Shown here piece after piece: positions 1-8,593 of a DNA stretch of 64,000 bases. The notes beneath the pieces were generated by a model, which saw only the letters and a program-made list of their open reading frames with translations, was not told the DNA's origin and ran no database searches. The DNA lies in assembly GCF_000187995.2 (NCBI RefSeq), contig NZ_AEUW02000001.1:1240001-1304000 (forward strand). Reading direction: 5' to 3'. How positions within the stretch are numbered: the stretch's first letter is position 1; every line of letters begins with the position of its first letter. The translations under genes and the position numbers were made by a program. The DNA comes from Streptococcus macacae NCTC 11558 (GTDB lineage: Bacteria; Bacillota; Bacilli; Lactobacillales; Streptococcaceae).

Positions 1-18
1 TTTTTTTCCTTTTTTATA
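1..18 (-). promoter_or_regulatory. Probable ribosome binding site of the next gene outside the window
   Basis: On the minus strand the window edge reads as a purine-rich AAAAAAGGAAAAAAA stretch about 80 bases after the yqeH stop. This fits a Shine-Dalgarno site for a following gene of the same operon. The gene itself lies outside the window and cannot be named from this sequence. Confidence 0.35.
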
Positions 19-95
19 AAATAGCAGAGTAGGTCTGCAGTTCTTAGAATGACAAACTTAACCTTATCAGCAGCAGAAATACTGAAAAATCATGA

Positions 96-1202
96 TCAAA
101 TCAAAGCTTTTCTAGTCACAACAGCCACTCCTTTTGGTGCCCAGGCAGCAAGCCGCGCCGGCCCCTTGGCACAAATCCAGCCTAAACCTGAAAAAACAAG
201 GTCTGTTTTTTCTTCTATTCTCAATTCGTGTCTGACCAATTGAGGAAAAGCTGCGACTTCTTTCTTATCCGGCGGTGTCAAAAGACTGCCGACATGCTTG
301 TCATAGAAAGCATCTGCAAAAGCCAGCTTAGTCCTGTGTAATTTGAGATTATTATCAAAATAAGCGGTGAAGCCCTGCCTCTCACCCTCTATAAAATCAA
401 AACGGGCTAAGCCGCCTAAAAAGAGCGTCTGTTCCGCATTTAGCTGATAAGTCTTGGGCTTTAGTTCTTTTTTAGGGTTAATATATTTCAGATCTTTAGC
501 AGATAAATAGTGAGCCATTTGATGGCGGTGAATAATCCCCGGTGTATCAAAGATATAAGAGCCGTCATCCAATGGGATTTCTATTTTATCCAATGTTGTT
601 CCTGGGAACCGCGAAGCGGTGATAACATCCTTATCTCCTGTAAGCTCTTGAATCATAGCATTGATAAGCGTTGATTTACCCACATTGGTAACACCGACCA
701 CATAGACATCCCGCCCCTGACGAAAGGTCTCAATAGCCGCTATAAGATCCTTAATAGCCTGCTTATTCTGCGCACTGGTCAGCATCACATCAAGAGGATG
801 CAGCCCTTCTTCGTGAGCACGTTCGGTCAGCCACTGCCTTACTTTACTTGTCTTGACCGATCGAGGTAAAATATCCGATTTATTCCCCACTAAAAGAAGG
901 TCATTGCCAGAAATAAAGCGCTGCAGACCAGGAATAACTGACCCGTTAAAATCAAAAATATCAACAACATTGACAACAAGGGCATTGCTGTCGCCTACTT
1001 CATGAAGAATCTTCAAAAAGTCATCATCTGAGAGATGCACATCCATGATGTCATTATAATGACGCAGCCTGAAACAGCGCTGACAGTATAATTCACCGCT
1101 TTCAAGACCTTTTTCCAAAGCTGATTTTGGCGTATAGCCAGCTTGATCTGGGGCTGTTGTTTGAAGGCATGCACCGCAGCCAATACAAAATAATTTTTCC
1201 AC
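96..1202 (-). CDS. yqeH: Ribosome biogenesis GTPase YqeH
   Basis: This is a circularly permuted GTPase that takes part in 30S ribosome assembly in the cytoplasm. An N-terminal zinc finger is visible (CIGCGACLQ near residue 6 and YCQRC near residue 40). The G motifs come in permuted order: NKSD (G4) precedes GVTNVGKST (G1), and DTPG (G3) follows. The length of 368 residues is usual for the family. The start codon is GTG, with an AAAAGGA ribosome site, placed directly after the yqeG stop (TAA-GTG), so the two genes are almost certainly co-translated. Confidence 0.95.
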   Translation of the reverse strand: MEKLFCIGCGACLQTTAPDQAGYTPKSALEKGLESGELYCQRCFRLRHYNDIMDVHLSDDDFLKILHEVGDSNALVVNVVDIFDFNGSVIPGLQRFISGNDLLLVGNKSDILPRSVKTSKVRQWLTERAHEEGLHPLDVMLTSAQNKQAIKDLIAAIETFRQGRDVYVVGVTNVGKSTLINAMIQELTGDKDVITASRFPGTTLDKIEIPLDDGSYIFDTPGIIHRHQMAHYLSAKDLKYINPKKELKPKTYQLNAEQTLFLGGLARFDFIEGERQGFTAYFDNNLKLHRTKLAFADAFYDKHVGSLLTPPDKKEVAAFPQLVRHELRIEEKTDLVFSGLGWICAKGPARLAAWAPKGVAVVTRKALI

Positions 1203-1742
1203 TTAAATTTCCTTTTTATAGTCAAGGGTCCCATATTTGTCTTCTAGTTTTTTCCAAACACGCCGCTCCCTTGCACGGTTAAACTTGGTATTCCAAGCAT
1301 CTGATGTAACCAGAGGCTTAACTAAAATGCTTCGAATACCTGCACGATGAGCTGCTCGAATATCTGTCATTAGCTGGTCTCCCACCATAACGACTTCCTC
1401 TTTTGAAAAACCATAACGGTTAACAGCTATATTAATCCCACGCGCAAAAGGTTTCATGGCACGGCTGACAAAATCCACATGAAACTTTTCAACAGCCCGC
1501 TTAACACGCGCATATTTATTATTAGAAACAACCACCACAGGCATATCCGCCTCAGTCATACTATCCAGCCAGTCCCTAAGCTCAGGTGTTCCATCTGGAT
1601 GATTCCAAGCTATCAAGGTATTATCCAAATCAACCAGAACAGCTTTAATCCCATACTTTCGCAGACTGTCAGGTGTCAAATCATAAACGGCTTCCACGAC
1701 AAAATCGGGTCGATAATCTTCAATAGTCACATAGTTCTCCAA
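1203..1742 (-). CDS. yqeG: YqeG-family HAD-type phosphatase
   Basis: This 179-residue protein of the HAD superfamily (YqeG, IIIA type) is of unknown physiological substrate. The nucleophile motif DLDNT is near residue 38 and the metal-binding motif GDQLMTD lies near residue 122. The gene is the first of the yqeG-yqeH pair and abuts yqeH without spacing. This pairing is conserved in Firmicutes and suggests a link to ribosome or RNA metabolism, but no reaction can be assigned from sequence. Confidence 0.9.
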   Translation of the reverse strand: MENYVTIEDYRPDFVVEAVYDLTPDSLRKYGIKAVLVDLDNTLIAWNHPDGTPELRDWLDSMTEADMPVVVVSNNKYARVKRAVEKFHVDFVSRAMKPFARGINIAVNRYGFSKEEVVMVGDQLMTDIRAAHRAGIRSILVKPLVTSDAWNTKFNRARERRVWKKLEDKYGTLDYKKEI

Positions 1743-1789
1743 ATAAGATATTACCCTTTATTCTATCATAAAATAAAGAATAAGGCGAG

Positions 1790-1829
1790 AAGGAAAAAGC
1801 CCTGCTGTCAGTAAAAACAGCTAGGGCTT
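1790..1829 (-). terminator. Rho-independent terminator after the DUF4230-like gene
   Basis: The arms AAGCCCT (1797-1803) and AGGGCTT (1823-1829) are extended by GCTGT/ACAGC. On the minus strand the hairpin is followed by a T-rich tract. It ends the transcript of the 38-residue peptide gene and the DUF4230-like gene and separates them from yqeG. Confidence 0.8.
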
Positions 1830-1835
1830 CAATTT

Positions 1836-2453
1836 TTAATTGTCGTAAATAAAGGTCAGCTTAGCATCAGGATAAACAGATTTAAACAGAAGTTTATAAT
1901 AATTTTCAGCCGATTTTTTTATCATATCAGAATACTGTTTTAAATATTTTTTCTGTTCTTTATTTGTTAGCGAGGCGCTCACTACTTTACCTGTATCTAT
2001 TTCTTCTGTGGCATTGCTTAATAGCTCTCCGCTTTTATTATACAGTTTGTAGGGATGCCGACTGTCCAGTTCAATACCGATCACTTCAAACTTAGGAATT
2101 TTAATTTTAAAATTATTTTCTTTTGTTTTATGGATAGAAACAGCTTTTTTAATGCCTAATTTTGCAGCATAATTTAAGATAAGGATGGCCTTTTTTCGAG
2201 AATAAGGAATGGTGAGCCCAAATATCTTTTTGACATTAAAAGCTGTGTCTACTTTTTCAATACCAACATTAAGAAAAACAGTCTCATTTCGTTCTTCAAT
2301 ATATTTCACCATCGAATAAGTCTGAGAACTTTCAGCAAGCTTACTGTTTCTGTGATAGCTCCCGTGCCAGTAAAAAATAATGCCTACTAAGGCAAGCAAT
2401 AGAACAAACCAAATATAAATTTTATAGCCAAAAAGTTTCTTTAACAGCTTCAT
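1836..2453 (-). CDS. DUF4230-like membrane-anchored protein
   Basis: The 205-residue product has one N-terminal membrane helix (about residues 11-29), preceded by a lysine-rich stretch, so most of it should be outside the cell. The middle (IEKVDTAFNVKKIFGLTIPY, then a conserved IKIPKFEVIGIELD stretch) and the lysine-rich C-terminal helix resemble the DUF4230 family as I remember it. The function of that family is unknown. The start has a perfect AGGAGG site that overlaps the end of the upstream 38-codon gene, which argues for one operon. Confidence 0.7.
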   Translation of the reverse strand: MKLLKKLFGYKIYIWFVLLLALVGIIFYWHGSYHRNSKLAESSQTYSMVKYIEERNETVFLNVGIEKVDTAFNVKKIFGLTIPYSRKKAILILNYAAKLGIKKAVSIHKTKENNFKIKIPKFEVIGIELDSRHPYKLYNKSGELLSNATEEIDTGKVVSASLTNKEQKKYLKQYSDMIKKSAENYYKLLFKSVYPDAKLTFIYDN

Positions 2454-2462
2454 CTTACCCTC

Positions 2463-2579
2463 CTAATCTTTTAAAAGCCAAACACAGGCAACAGCAAGAA
2501 TTCCCGCTAAATAAGGATTCAAGAAAGCTAATAAGATGATAAGTACTGCTGATATGATCCATAAGTATCTTTTTTTCAT
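2463..2579 (-). CDS. Small hydrophobic membrane peptide (38 aa)
   Basis: This short reading frame begins MKKRYLWIISAVLIILLAFL and ends KD, so it is a basic N-terminus followed by hydrophobic segments. It has a GGAG ribosome site at good spacing and a consensus promoter directly upstream. Its stop lies ten bases before the start of the DUF4230-like gene. No family is recognised. A two-gene envelope unit is the most natural reading, but the function is unknown. Confidence 0.65.
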   Translation of the reverse strand: MKKRYLWIISAVLIILLAFLNPYLAGILAVACVWLLKD

Positions 2580-2615
2580 ATGATTCTCCACGTTTCATTG
2601 ATTTCTGTCATTCTT

Positions 2616-2644
2616 ATTATACAAAGTTTTCAAAAAGATTACAA
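2616..2644 (-). promoter_or_regulatory. Promoter of the small peptide / DUF4230 operon
   Basis: A TTGTAA -35 box (2639-2644) and a TATAAT -10 box (2616-2621) are spaced by 17 bases on the minus strand, and transcription would start about 30 bases before the peptide gene. Confidence 0.7.
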
Positions 2645-3001
2645 TATGTTTGGTATTGTTTTACAGATATTTTACTGACAGAATAGTCAAAAATGGAAAT
2701 AAGATAAAAATCGGTCAGATCAAGTCTTTGATTTTTCAGCAAGTTTAGTTTCTGCTTGATGACCTCAAACAGTCTACAGGACTGTTTTGACTGTCACCTC
2801 CGCACAGTTGGTTAGGATAGCTTCTATTACTTGTACAGCAAGGGATAAGATTATCCAACCAACCACTGCGTCTTGCAATAGCTCATAAAAATCAAAAGAG
2901 ACCAAGGATTTTGGTCCCAGCTTCTTCAGAAGATTTGAGTCCTTGGGCTCAAATCTTAGCTATGGAATTCGTTTGAGAAAAAGCATAACATAAAAGCTGG
3001 C
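2645..3001. other. Non-coding stretch with several hairpins
   Basis: No supported gene is seen in these 357 bases. Three inverted repeats stand out: AAACAGTC/GACTGTTT near 2768, GACCAA/TTGGTC near 2900, and AGATTTGAG/CTCAAATCT at 2931-2956. None has a proper T-run for the eamA transcript. The stretch may be a degenerate repeat element, but I cannot name it. Confidence 0.4.
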
Positions 3002-3919
3002 TTAGTCTTTTTGCATCCTTTGACGCACTAGAGTCAAGAGATCTTTCAATGAAACCAGCAAGACAGCTAAGACAATAAAAAGCATACCGATAAAATCAAG
3101 GGGATAAAAAACTTCTTTCATAATGGTAACGGAAAAAAAGACGGCTGCAATCGGCTCTATAGCAGCTAATAAGCTGCCTTTTACTGCACCAATGAGACTG
3201 ATACCTTTTAAAAGTGCCGTATAGGCAAAAATACTGCCAATAGCGATCAAGCCAATATAAGCAAAGCCAGTATTTGGCTGAAACTTAAGATCATACTGCC
3301 AGGCCTGAGTGAAGAGACCAAATACAAGACCTCCCATAAACATCCCAAGGCCAATGACTAACAGACTCCCCCACTCTCTTATAAGCTGAATAGGCAAAAG
3401 CATATAGAGTGTATAGGTGACGGCTGAAAACAGACCCCAAAACAAACCAAGCGGTGTTAGGGCCAAGTTGTTCCATTGGCCATGCGTTGCTATGATAAAA
3501 GTTCCCAAAATGGCCAGTATAATAGCTGTTATTTCACTGACTGCCGGCAAACTGCGATTCTTGATACAGGTAAAAGCCAAGACTAAAACCGGCGCCATAT
3601 ACTGCAAAACTGTGGCCGTCCCGGCATTGGTATAATGAATCGCCTGCAGATAGCTGAATTGATTAAGCAAAAGGCCGCAGATACTGAAGAGAAAAATACC
3701 AGCTAATACTCTTTTACTGGACAAAGCCCGCTTAAGCTGCTGAGGCTGCTTTATCAGAACAAAAGCTATCAAAACTATCCCTGACAACAAAAGCCGCAAA
3801 GATGTCAGCAAATAAACAGAAATCCCCTGCTTCATCAAATACTGGCCTGATACACCGGACAGCCCCCAGGCAATCGCAGCCAGAACAATCAACACAACAC
3901 CGCTAAACGATTTATTCAT
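3002..3919 (-). CDS. EamA/DMT-family membrane transporter
   Basis: The 305-residue protein has about ten hydrophobic helices in two EamA repeats, starting with VVLIVLAAIAWGLSGVSGQY and with a second repeat from about residue 155. The family includes exporters and importers of amino acids, drugs and metabolites, and the substrate is not readable from the sequence. A TTGGAG ribosome site precedes the start. The gene stands alone on its strand, with more than 200 bases on either side. Confidence 0.85.
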   Translation of the reverse strand: MNKSFSGVVLIVLAAIAWGLSGVSGQYLMKQGISVYLLTSLRLLLSGIVLIAFVLIKQPQQLKRALSSKRVLAGIFLFSICGLLLNQFSYLQAIHYTNAGTATVLQYMAPVLVLAFTCIKNRSLPAVSEITAIILAILGTFIIATHGQWNNLALTPLGLFWGLFSAVTYTLYMLLPIQLIREWGSLLVIGLGMFMGGLVFGLFTQAWQYDLKFQPNTGFAYIGLIAIGSIFAYTALLKGISLIGAVKGSLLAAIEPIAAVFFSVTIMKEVFYPLDFIGMLFIVLAVLLVSLKDLLTLVRQRMQKD

Positions 3920-4152
3920 AATAACTCCAAAAATAATAGTTTCTTTATTATTTTAGCACAATTTGTTCTGCTGGTAATGGCAGGCTGAATTAAAAATCAA
4001 TAATAGACATCTGTTTATCCGGTTAAATCAAATGATTTTGCAGGCAAATCAAACTTTCTGGTCAAGTAATTGCTAGTCTGTTTTACTAAAGGTCTCGTGC
4101 TTGCCTATCCTTTTTCTATTTATTTCTGATTTATGACTATTTGCCAACCACA

Positions 4153-4177
4153 TAAAAAAACAGCCAGTGCTAGGCTG
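4153..4177 (-). terminator. Terminator overlapping the stop of the 133-residue gene
   Basis: The arms CAGCC (4161-4165) and GGCTG (4173-4177) surround the stop codon, and seven T residues follow on the minus strand. Confidence 0.65.
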
Positions 4178-4571
4178 ACTGTGAAAGTTTTTCCATACGA
4201 TGCTTACGTTTTTCAATGAACCAGCCGCTTAGCCAGCCCACAACCAGCAGATAATTTTCTGCTGCACCAAGACCATTGATCAGAGAGTGCGACTGCAGAA
4301 AATGCAAGAGATGATTACTGCCAATTCCGATACCGCCAAGGATAAGCGCTAATAGAACGACTCTTAGATAAAACCAGTCATACTTAATATTAACCGCCAG
4401 CAAAACCAGAATAACCGAAATATCCCAAAAAGCTATTTCTCTTTGCCAGCCATATGAAACACCATAACCTGACTGCCTTCCCATATAAGCAGGGAAAAAT
4501 AATTGCAAAATGGTTGCTCCCATCATAGCTACAAGTACTAGTACAAACATGATTCTTAAAAATTTATTCAT
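4170..4571 (-). CDS. Small integral membrane protein under TetR control
   Basis: The 133-residue product has four likely membrane helices (about residues 6-26, 48-66, 70-84 and 105-122) and a basic C-terminal tail. No family is recognised. The start has a strong AAAGGAG site and lies 20 bases downstream of the TetR-type gene on the same strand, so both form one operon behind an operator-bearing promoter. A role in efflux or envelope stress would fit this arrangement, but that is inference from context only. Confidence 0.7.
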   Translation of the reverse strand: MNKFLRIMFVLVLVAMMGATILQLFFPAYMGRQSGYGVSYGWQREIAFWDISVILVLLAVNIKYDWFYLRVVLLALILGGIGIGSNHLLHFLQSHSLINGLGAAENYLLVVGWLSGWFIEKRKHRMEKLSQSA

Positions 4572-4591
4572 TCTTTTCTCCTTTCCACTAT

Positions 4592-5230
4592 TTACTGTTG
4601 ATTGATCGATACACGTTTTTTAAGTTCCTGACATTTTTCATCCGAAAGGAGAGGAAGCTGCTGACTGTTCAAAAAATAGGCTAAGTAATCAATTTTCTGA
4701 GAGAGAGCTAAATGAGATGAATCTGCAATTGTCGGATCCAGCCAAACATCCAGCAAAATGACAAATGAACTAGCCAATTCAAAGGGATAAGGACAGGAAA
4801 ATTCACCATTTTGATTGCCCTGCTCAATAATCTCACTCACATACCTAGACAGCACATTAACTGTATTTCTTAAAGTAAACAGTAAACCAAAGGGAACCTT
4901 TTCCGACCAATTTATCTGAGATAACTGATTCAATCCTTCATCGCCAATCAAAAAATCCAGCAAATCCAGCAAACGCAGCTTCGCAGGCAAGTGTTCAGCT
5001 GCTGCCAACGCCTTCATAGCATCTGTTACCTTTCGCATTTCTTCTTCCATGAGCTGCTGTAAAATCTCCTCCTTACTTTGGAAATGATGATAAACCGCCC
5101 CTTTCGACAAAGCCGTTAACTGCACGATATCAGACATTGTTGTATCCTGATATCCTTTTTTAGAAAAAAGAGCTAAAGCAGCTTCTTTAATTTTTATCTG
5201 TGTTTGTATTGATTTCTCACTTTGTTTCAT
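4592..5230 (-). CDS. TetR/AcrR-family transcriptional repressor
   Basis: The N-terminal TetR helix-turn-helix is clear: residues about 12-55 read KIKEAALALFSKKGYQDTTM followed by ALSKGAVYHHFQSKEEIL. The C-terminal ligand-binding half is variable, as is usual. The length of 212 residues is normal. The gene heads a two-gene operon with the membrane protein at 4170-4571. A perfect 10-bp-arm palindrome sits just downstream of its own -10 box, so the protein very probably represses its own operon. Confidence 0.9.
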   Translation of the reverse strand: MKQSEKSIQTQIKIKEAALALFSKKGYQDTTMSDIVQLTALSKGAVYHHFQSKEEILQQLMEEEMRKVTDAMKALAAAEHLPAKLRLLDLLDFLIGDEGLNQLSQINWSEKVPFGLLFTLRNTVNVLSRYVSEIIEQGNQNGEFSCPYPFELASSFVILLDVWLDPTIADSSHLALSQKIDYLAYFLNSQQLPLLSDEKCQELKKRVSINQQ

Positions 5231-5251
5231 TTCATTCCTATCCTTCTCTCA

Positions 5252-5305
5252 AAAAACAGACTATCGGTCTGTTTTTATTATAAATGACCCCTGAAAAATT
5301 GTCAA
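5252..5305 (-). promoter_or_regulatory. Consensus promoter with TetR operator
   Basis: On the minus strand a perfect TTGACA (5300-5305) is followed after 17 bases by a perfect TATAAT (5277-5282). The palindrome AAAAACAGAC-TATCG-GTCTGTTTTT (5252-5276) begins immediately after the -10 box, where a bound TetR dimer would block initiation. The ACAGAC/GTCTGT arms resemble known TetR-family operators. Confidence 0.85.
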
Positions 5306-5310
5306 CAAGA

Positions 5311-5337
5311 AAAAAGCCAATAAGAATTGGCTTTTTT
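5311..5337. terminator. Bidirectional terminator
   Basis: The stem GCCAAT/ATTGGC (5316-5321 and 5326-5331) is flanked by five A and six T residues, so it can work on both strands. On the minus strand it closes the decayed gene at 5349-5591. Confidence 0.8.
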
Positions 5338-5348
5338 CTGAGATTTTT

Positions 5349-5591
5349 CTATTTTTTTAGAAATAATAAGGGGCTTTCAACAGAAGAATAATTCACATAG
5401 ATTTGAGTTCTGCCTTGAGCAATATGCTTAACTCGTTCTCTGAATGACCCATTCAAAACAGTATATGCAAACTGTGGATTTAATTCTTTTTTGGAGTTAT
5501 CATCAGTTCTCTGGTCAATATCATTTGCTATCTAGCCCATAATTTCCATCTGATTCAGTGTCTTTTTCTTAATCTGATATGACACTTACAT
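5349..5591 (-). pseudogene. Decayed 81-codon gene of unknown family
   Basis: A good ribosome site (AAAAGGAG) precedes an ATG at 5591, but codon 2 is TAA and codon 20 is TAG. From codon 21 an open frame continues to 5349 (IANDIDQRTDDNSKKELNPQ, then QFAYTVLNG, RVKHIAQGRTQIYVNYSS). The start signal, a continuous frame apart from two stops, and a terminator right after it suggest a recently inactivated small gene. The family is not recognised. It sits at the edge of the restriction-modification block. Confidence 0.55.
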
Positions 5592-5648
5592 GGGATACTC
5601 CTTTTTTAAAAATATGTCGTTAAAAGTATTACAGTACAAACAGATAGC

Positions 5649-6824
5649 TTATTCTTTGTCAAAAAGTTCTTTAATTTTATTTTTGTAAGTACTATTTGGA
5701 GAAGCAAATTTTACAATTCTTTTAAAAAACTTTTGTAAGTCTTCGTCTTGGATAATATAACGAACTTGACTATTGTGGTAAGCCACTATAAGTAAATCAT
5801 CTGCTTCTTCATTTGACCACTCACTAATCTTGAACATTTTATTAATGATACGGTGAGTATTCGCAAAAGTATCACTACTTTCTAGTTCGTTAATAAGATC
5901 AATTTTTTCTTGTTCAGACTCATCCTGCTTAATATCATGAAATGCTTCATTTTTACATGCATACATTTTATTAAAAATCTTTTCATTATAAACCGTTTTG
6001 TCAATAATAAGTTTTAAAAGTCGTTCTAATCCTTCATTCTCAGAATAGTCCGCAGGTTCAAAATAACTAATACGATTATCTCGCATCATCTTGTGAACTT
6101 TACTTTTATCATTCTTTTTAGAGTCGTAAACTCCTATAGAATAACCTCCATGGGAATTTACCAGTTTCATACAAGGAATATCTGTATCGCTATCACCAAT
6201 ATAAACCATATTTCTAAAAGGGATTCTGATTTCCTCAGGCTTGAAGAATTCGTTAACACTCTGATCGTTTACATCAAGAACTCCCTTCGAAATCCTAAAA
6301 AGGAACTGTGTCTTATTGGTATAATTAACAACTTGAGCAGGCCAAACAGCGACTCCATCTTCGTCATAATAAAAAGAGGTCGCAAATATTTCTTTAAAGT
6401 TCGGAGCAATATCCGTCCCTTCAATCATTTCTTTTAAGCCAGAAGAAATAATGTAGTGTTCAACAATAATACCTTTTTCCTCACCATATTGTTCAATTCT
6501 TTCAAACCAAGCTTTTACACCTGGGAATAACTTAACTTTCGATCCATACTCAGCCAATTTTTTCTTTGTAAAAAGCATTTGACCTCTTGCTTTCTTTTTC
6601 ATCGTGTACATATAAGCAAGGTTCTGATCCATGTCATTAGCACTAGCAAGACCATTTGACTCTTCCCAAAATTCTGCAACTTCATCATCACCGCTTTTTT
6701 GGACTTTTTGAATATAGCCTTGCGCCTGCATATCATCAGGTGATAAAGTTTTGTCAAAATCATAACAAATAGCAATAACTGGTCTATCTTCTTTTACTTC
6801 TCGTTTAAATTCTATTTTGGCCAT
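5649..6824 (-). CDS. HAD-like hydrolase with extra C-terminal helical region
   Basis: The 391-residue protein starts at the ATG with an AGGAG site at 6824 rather than at an in-frame Met 13 codons upstream. The first 250 residues carry HAD motifs: YDFDKTLSP (nucleophile Asp22 and Asp24), IISSG near residue 137, and YIGDSDTDIPCM near residue 210. The last 110 residues form a charged, helical region that I do not recognise. The gene follows hsdM on the same strand after about 150 bases. HAD proteins of this kind are often next to restriction systems, so a defence-linked nucleotidase or phosphatase role is possible but unproven. Confidence 0.75.
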   Translation of the reverse strand: MAKIEFKREVKEDRPVIAICYDFDKTLSPDDMQAQGYIQKVQKSGDDEVAEFWEESNGLASANDMDQNLAYMYTMKKKARGQMLFTKKKLAEYGSKVKLFPGVKAWFERIEQYGEEKGIIVEHYIISSGLKEMIEGTDIAPNFKEIFATSFYYDEDGVAVWPAQVVNYTNKTQFLFRISKGVLDVNDQSVNEFFKPEEIRIPFRNMVYIGDSDTDIPCMKLVNSHGGYSIGVYDSKKNDKSKVHKMMRDNRISYFEPADYSENEGLERLLKLIIDKTVYNEKIFNKMYACKNEAFHDIKQDESEQEKIDLINELESSDTFANTHRIINKMFKISEWSNEEADDLLIVAYHNSQVRYIIQDEDLQKFFKRIVKFASPNSTYKNKIKELFDKE

Positions 6825-6978
6825 AATCAATTCTCCTATCTTTCTACTTTCCCAAAATTTCATCTCTTATTAATAGATTGTAAAAGGGGAGTCCTGCGAT
6901 TAACACTAATACAAGAAAATTTATAGTAACCTTGATTCAGTTTTTTATGAAAATATACTATTTTTCCCATCCCCACTC

Positions 6979-8583
6979 TCAAAACCGTGCTTCAATACCC
7001 AATAATTTTAGCTGTTCTTGAATAGTCTTTTCGAGCTCAGCAATTTCTTGATTGTCTTTTTCAAGGTCGGCTAAGACTTGTGCAAGGTCAATTGGTTCTT
7101 CTTCCTCAAAGGTATCAACATAACGCGGGATATTGAGATTATAGTCATTTTCAATAACTTCATCAAGAGTCGCTACATGTGCATACTTTTCAACATCTTT
7201 GCGGTTGCGATAAGCTGCTATGATTTTTTCAATATGTGCCTCTGTGATGGTGTTTTGATTTTTACCTTTTTCAAATTCTTTGCTAGCATCAATAAAAAGA
7301 ATATCACTGCTTGATCGATTTTTTTTGAAAACTAAAATTGTCGTCGGGATACTTGTGCCATAAAAAAGATTAGCTGGCAAGCCGATGACAGTATCCAAAT
7401 AATTTTTTTCAATTAACGTTTTACGGATAACACCTTCTGCCGCTCCCCTAAAAAGAACGCCGTGAGGAAGAACGATAGCCATTGTCCCTCTAGCATTTAA
7501 ATGGTAAATACTATGCAAAATAAATGCATAATCTGCCTTTGAAGCAGGAGCCAATTTTCCGTACTCTTTAAAACGCGAGTCTTTTAACTTATTAGCATTG
7601 TTATCCCATTTAGCAGAATAGGGAGGATTGGCTACAACGGCATCAAAAGAGCGTGGATGGTCAATGCCGTCAGCATCTATACCGTCAGGCCAGTCAGATT
7701 CTAATGTATCCGCGTTGCTTAAGGTCATATTATTATAAGATACATTATGCATCATCAAGTTCATACGAGCCAAGTTATAGGTTGTTGTACTGAGTTCCTG
7801 ACCGTAAAATTTAACCGCTCCTGCTTTACTGCCACCGTCCAACTCATTTCGAACAGTCAAGAGCAAAGAACCTGATCCCATTGTGGGGTCATAGACCGCA
7901 AAATGCTGATCGGTAATGCTAATATCTGCCGTTACCAATTTTGCTAAGATACGCGACACTTCATGAGGTGTATAAAATTCGCCTCCTTTTTTCCCAGCAG
8001 AAGCTGCAAATTTGCCAATCAAATATTCATAAATTTCACCAAGGATATCCTTACCGGACTCATCTTTATAAGCGATATTATCAACCAATTTTACAATACT
8101 ATTGAGCGACTTGGCACGCGCATTGGTTGAACTTCCCAAACGTGAATCTCCAATATTGATGTCATTGAAGACACCTTGGAAATCCTTTGCGGCTTCTTCA
8201 TTACGACTGGCATTGGCATTAAAATGCTCAAAAAGCGTCTGGTAATCGCTAGGCACAATCTGATTATTATGGATTTTACTAAGAAGTGCTTCCCAAGTGT
8301 CTTCTGGTGCAATCGCATAGCCAAGATCAGCTGAGATAGCTTCCAAATAATCCTCTAAACCGTCTTCTTTTACTGCTCTTTCATAAGCCTCGCTGATAGA
8401 TTCCCCGTCTTCAATATCCACTAATTCATATTTTTGAATATGGGCTTCTTGGTGTTCTGACAAATAACGGTAAAACATGAAAGCTAAAATATAGTTTTTG
8501 TATTCTGAAGCATCCATATTCCCTCGCAGTTCATTGGCCATTGCCCATATTTGACTTGTTGTTGCTTGTAACTCTGTTGGCAT
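6979..8583 (-). CDS. hsdM: Type I restriction-modification methyltransferase HsdM
   Basis: This 534-residue N6-adenine DNA methyltransferase forms the M2S modification complex with HsdS and, with HsdR, the restriction complex. The N-terminal HsdM helical domain covers about residues 1-140. The SAM-binding motif YDPTMGSGSLL is near residue 235 and the catalytic NPPY near residue 319. The start is placed at 8583 because an AAAGGA site precedes it. An in-frame ATG 16 codons upstream lacks such a site. It is the last hsd gene after hsdR, hsdS and a broken fic gene. Confidence 0.95.
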   Translation of the reverse strand: MPTELQATTSQIWAMANELRGNMDASEYKNYILAFMFYRYLSEHQEAHIQKYELVDIEDGESISEAYERAVKEDGLEDYLEAISADLGYAIAPEDTWEALLSKIHNNQIVPSDYQTLFEHFNANASRNEEAAKDFQGVFNDINIGDSRLGSSTNARAKSLNSIVKLVDNIAYKDESGKDILGEIYEYLIGKFAASAGKKGGEFYTPHEVSRILAKLVTADISITDQHFAVYDPTMGSGSLLLTVRNELDGGSKAGAVKFYGQELSTTTYNLARMNLMMHNVSYNNMTLSNADTLESDWPDGIDADGIDHPRSFDAVVANPPYSAKWDNNANKLKDSRFKEYGKLAPASKADYAFILHSIYHLNARGTMAIVLPHGVLFRGAAEGVIRKTLIEKNYLDTVIGLPANLFYGTSIPTTILVFKKNRSSSDILFIDASKEFEKGKNQNTITEAHIEKIIAAYRNRKDVEKYAHVATLDEVIENDYNLNIPRYVDTFEEEEPIDLAQVLADLEKDNQEIAELEKTIQEQLKLLGIEARF

Positions 8584-8593
8584 GGTGTCCTTT

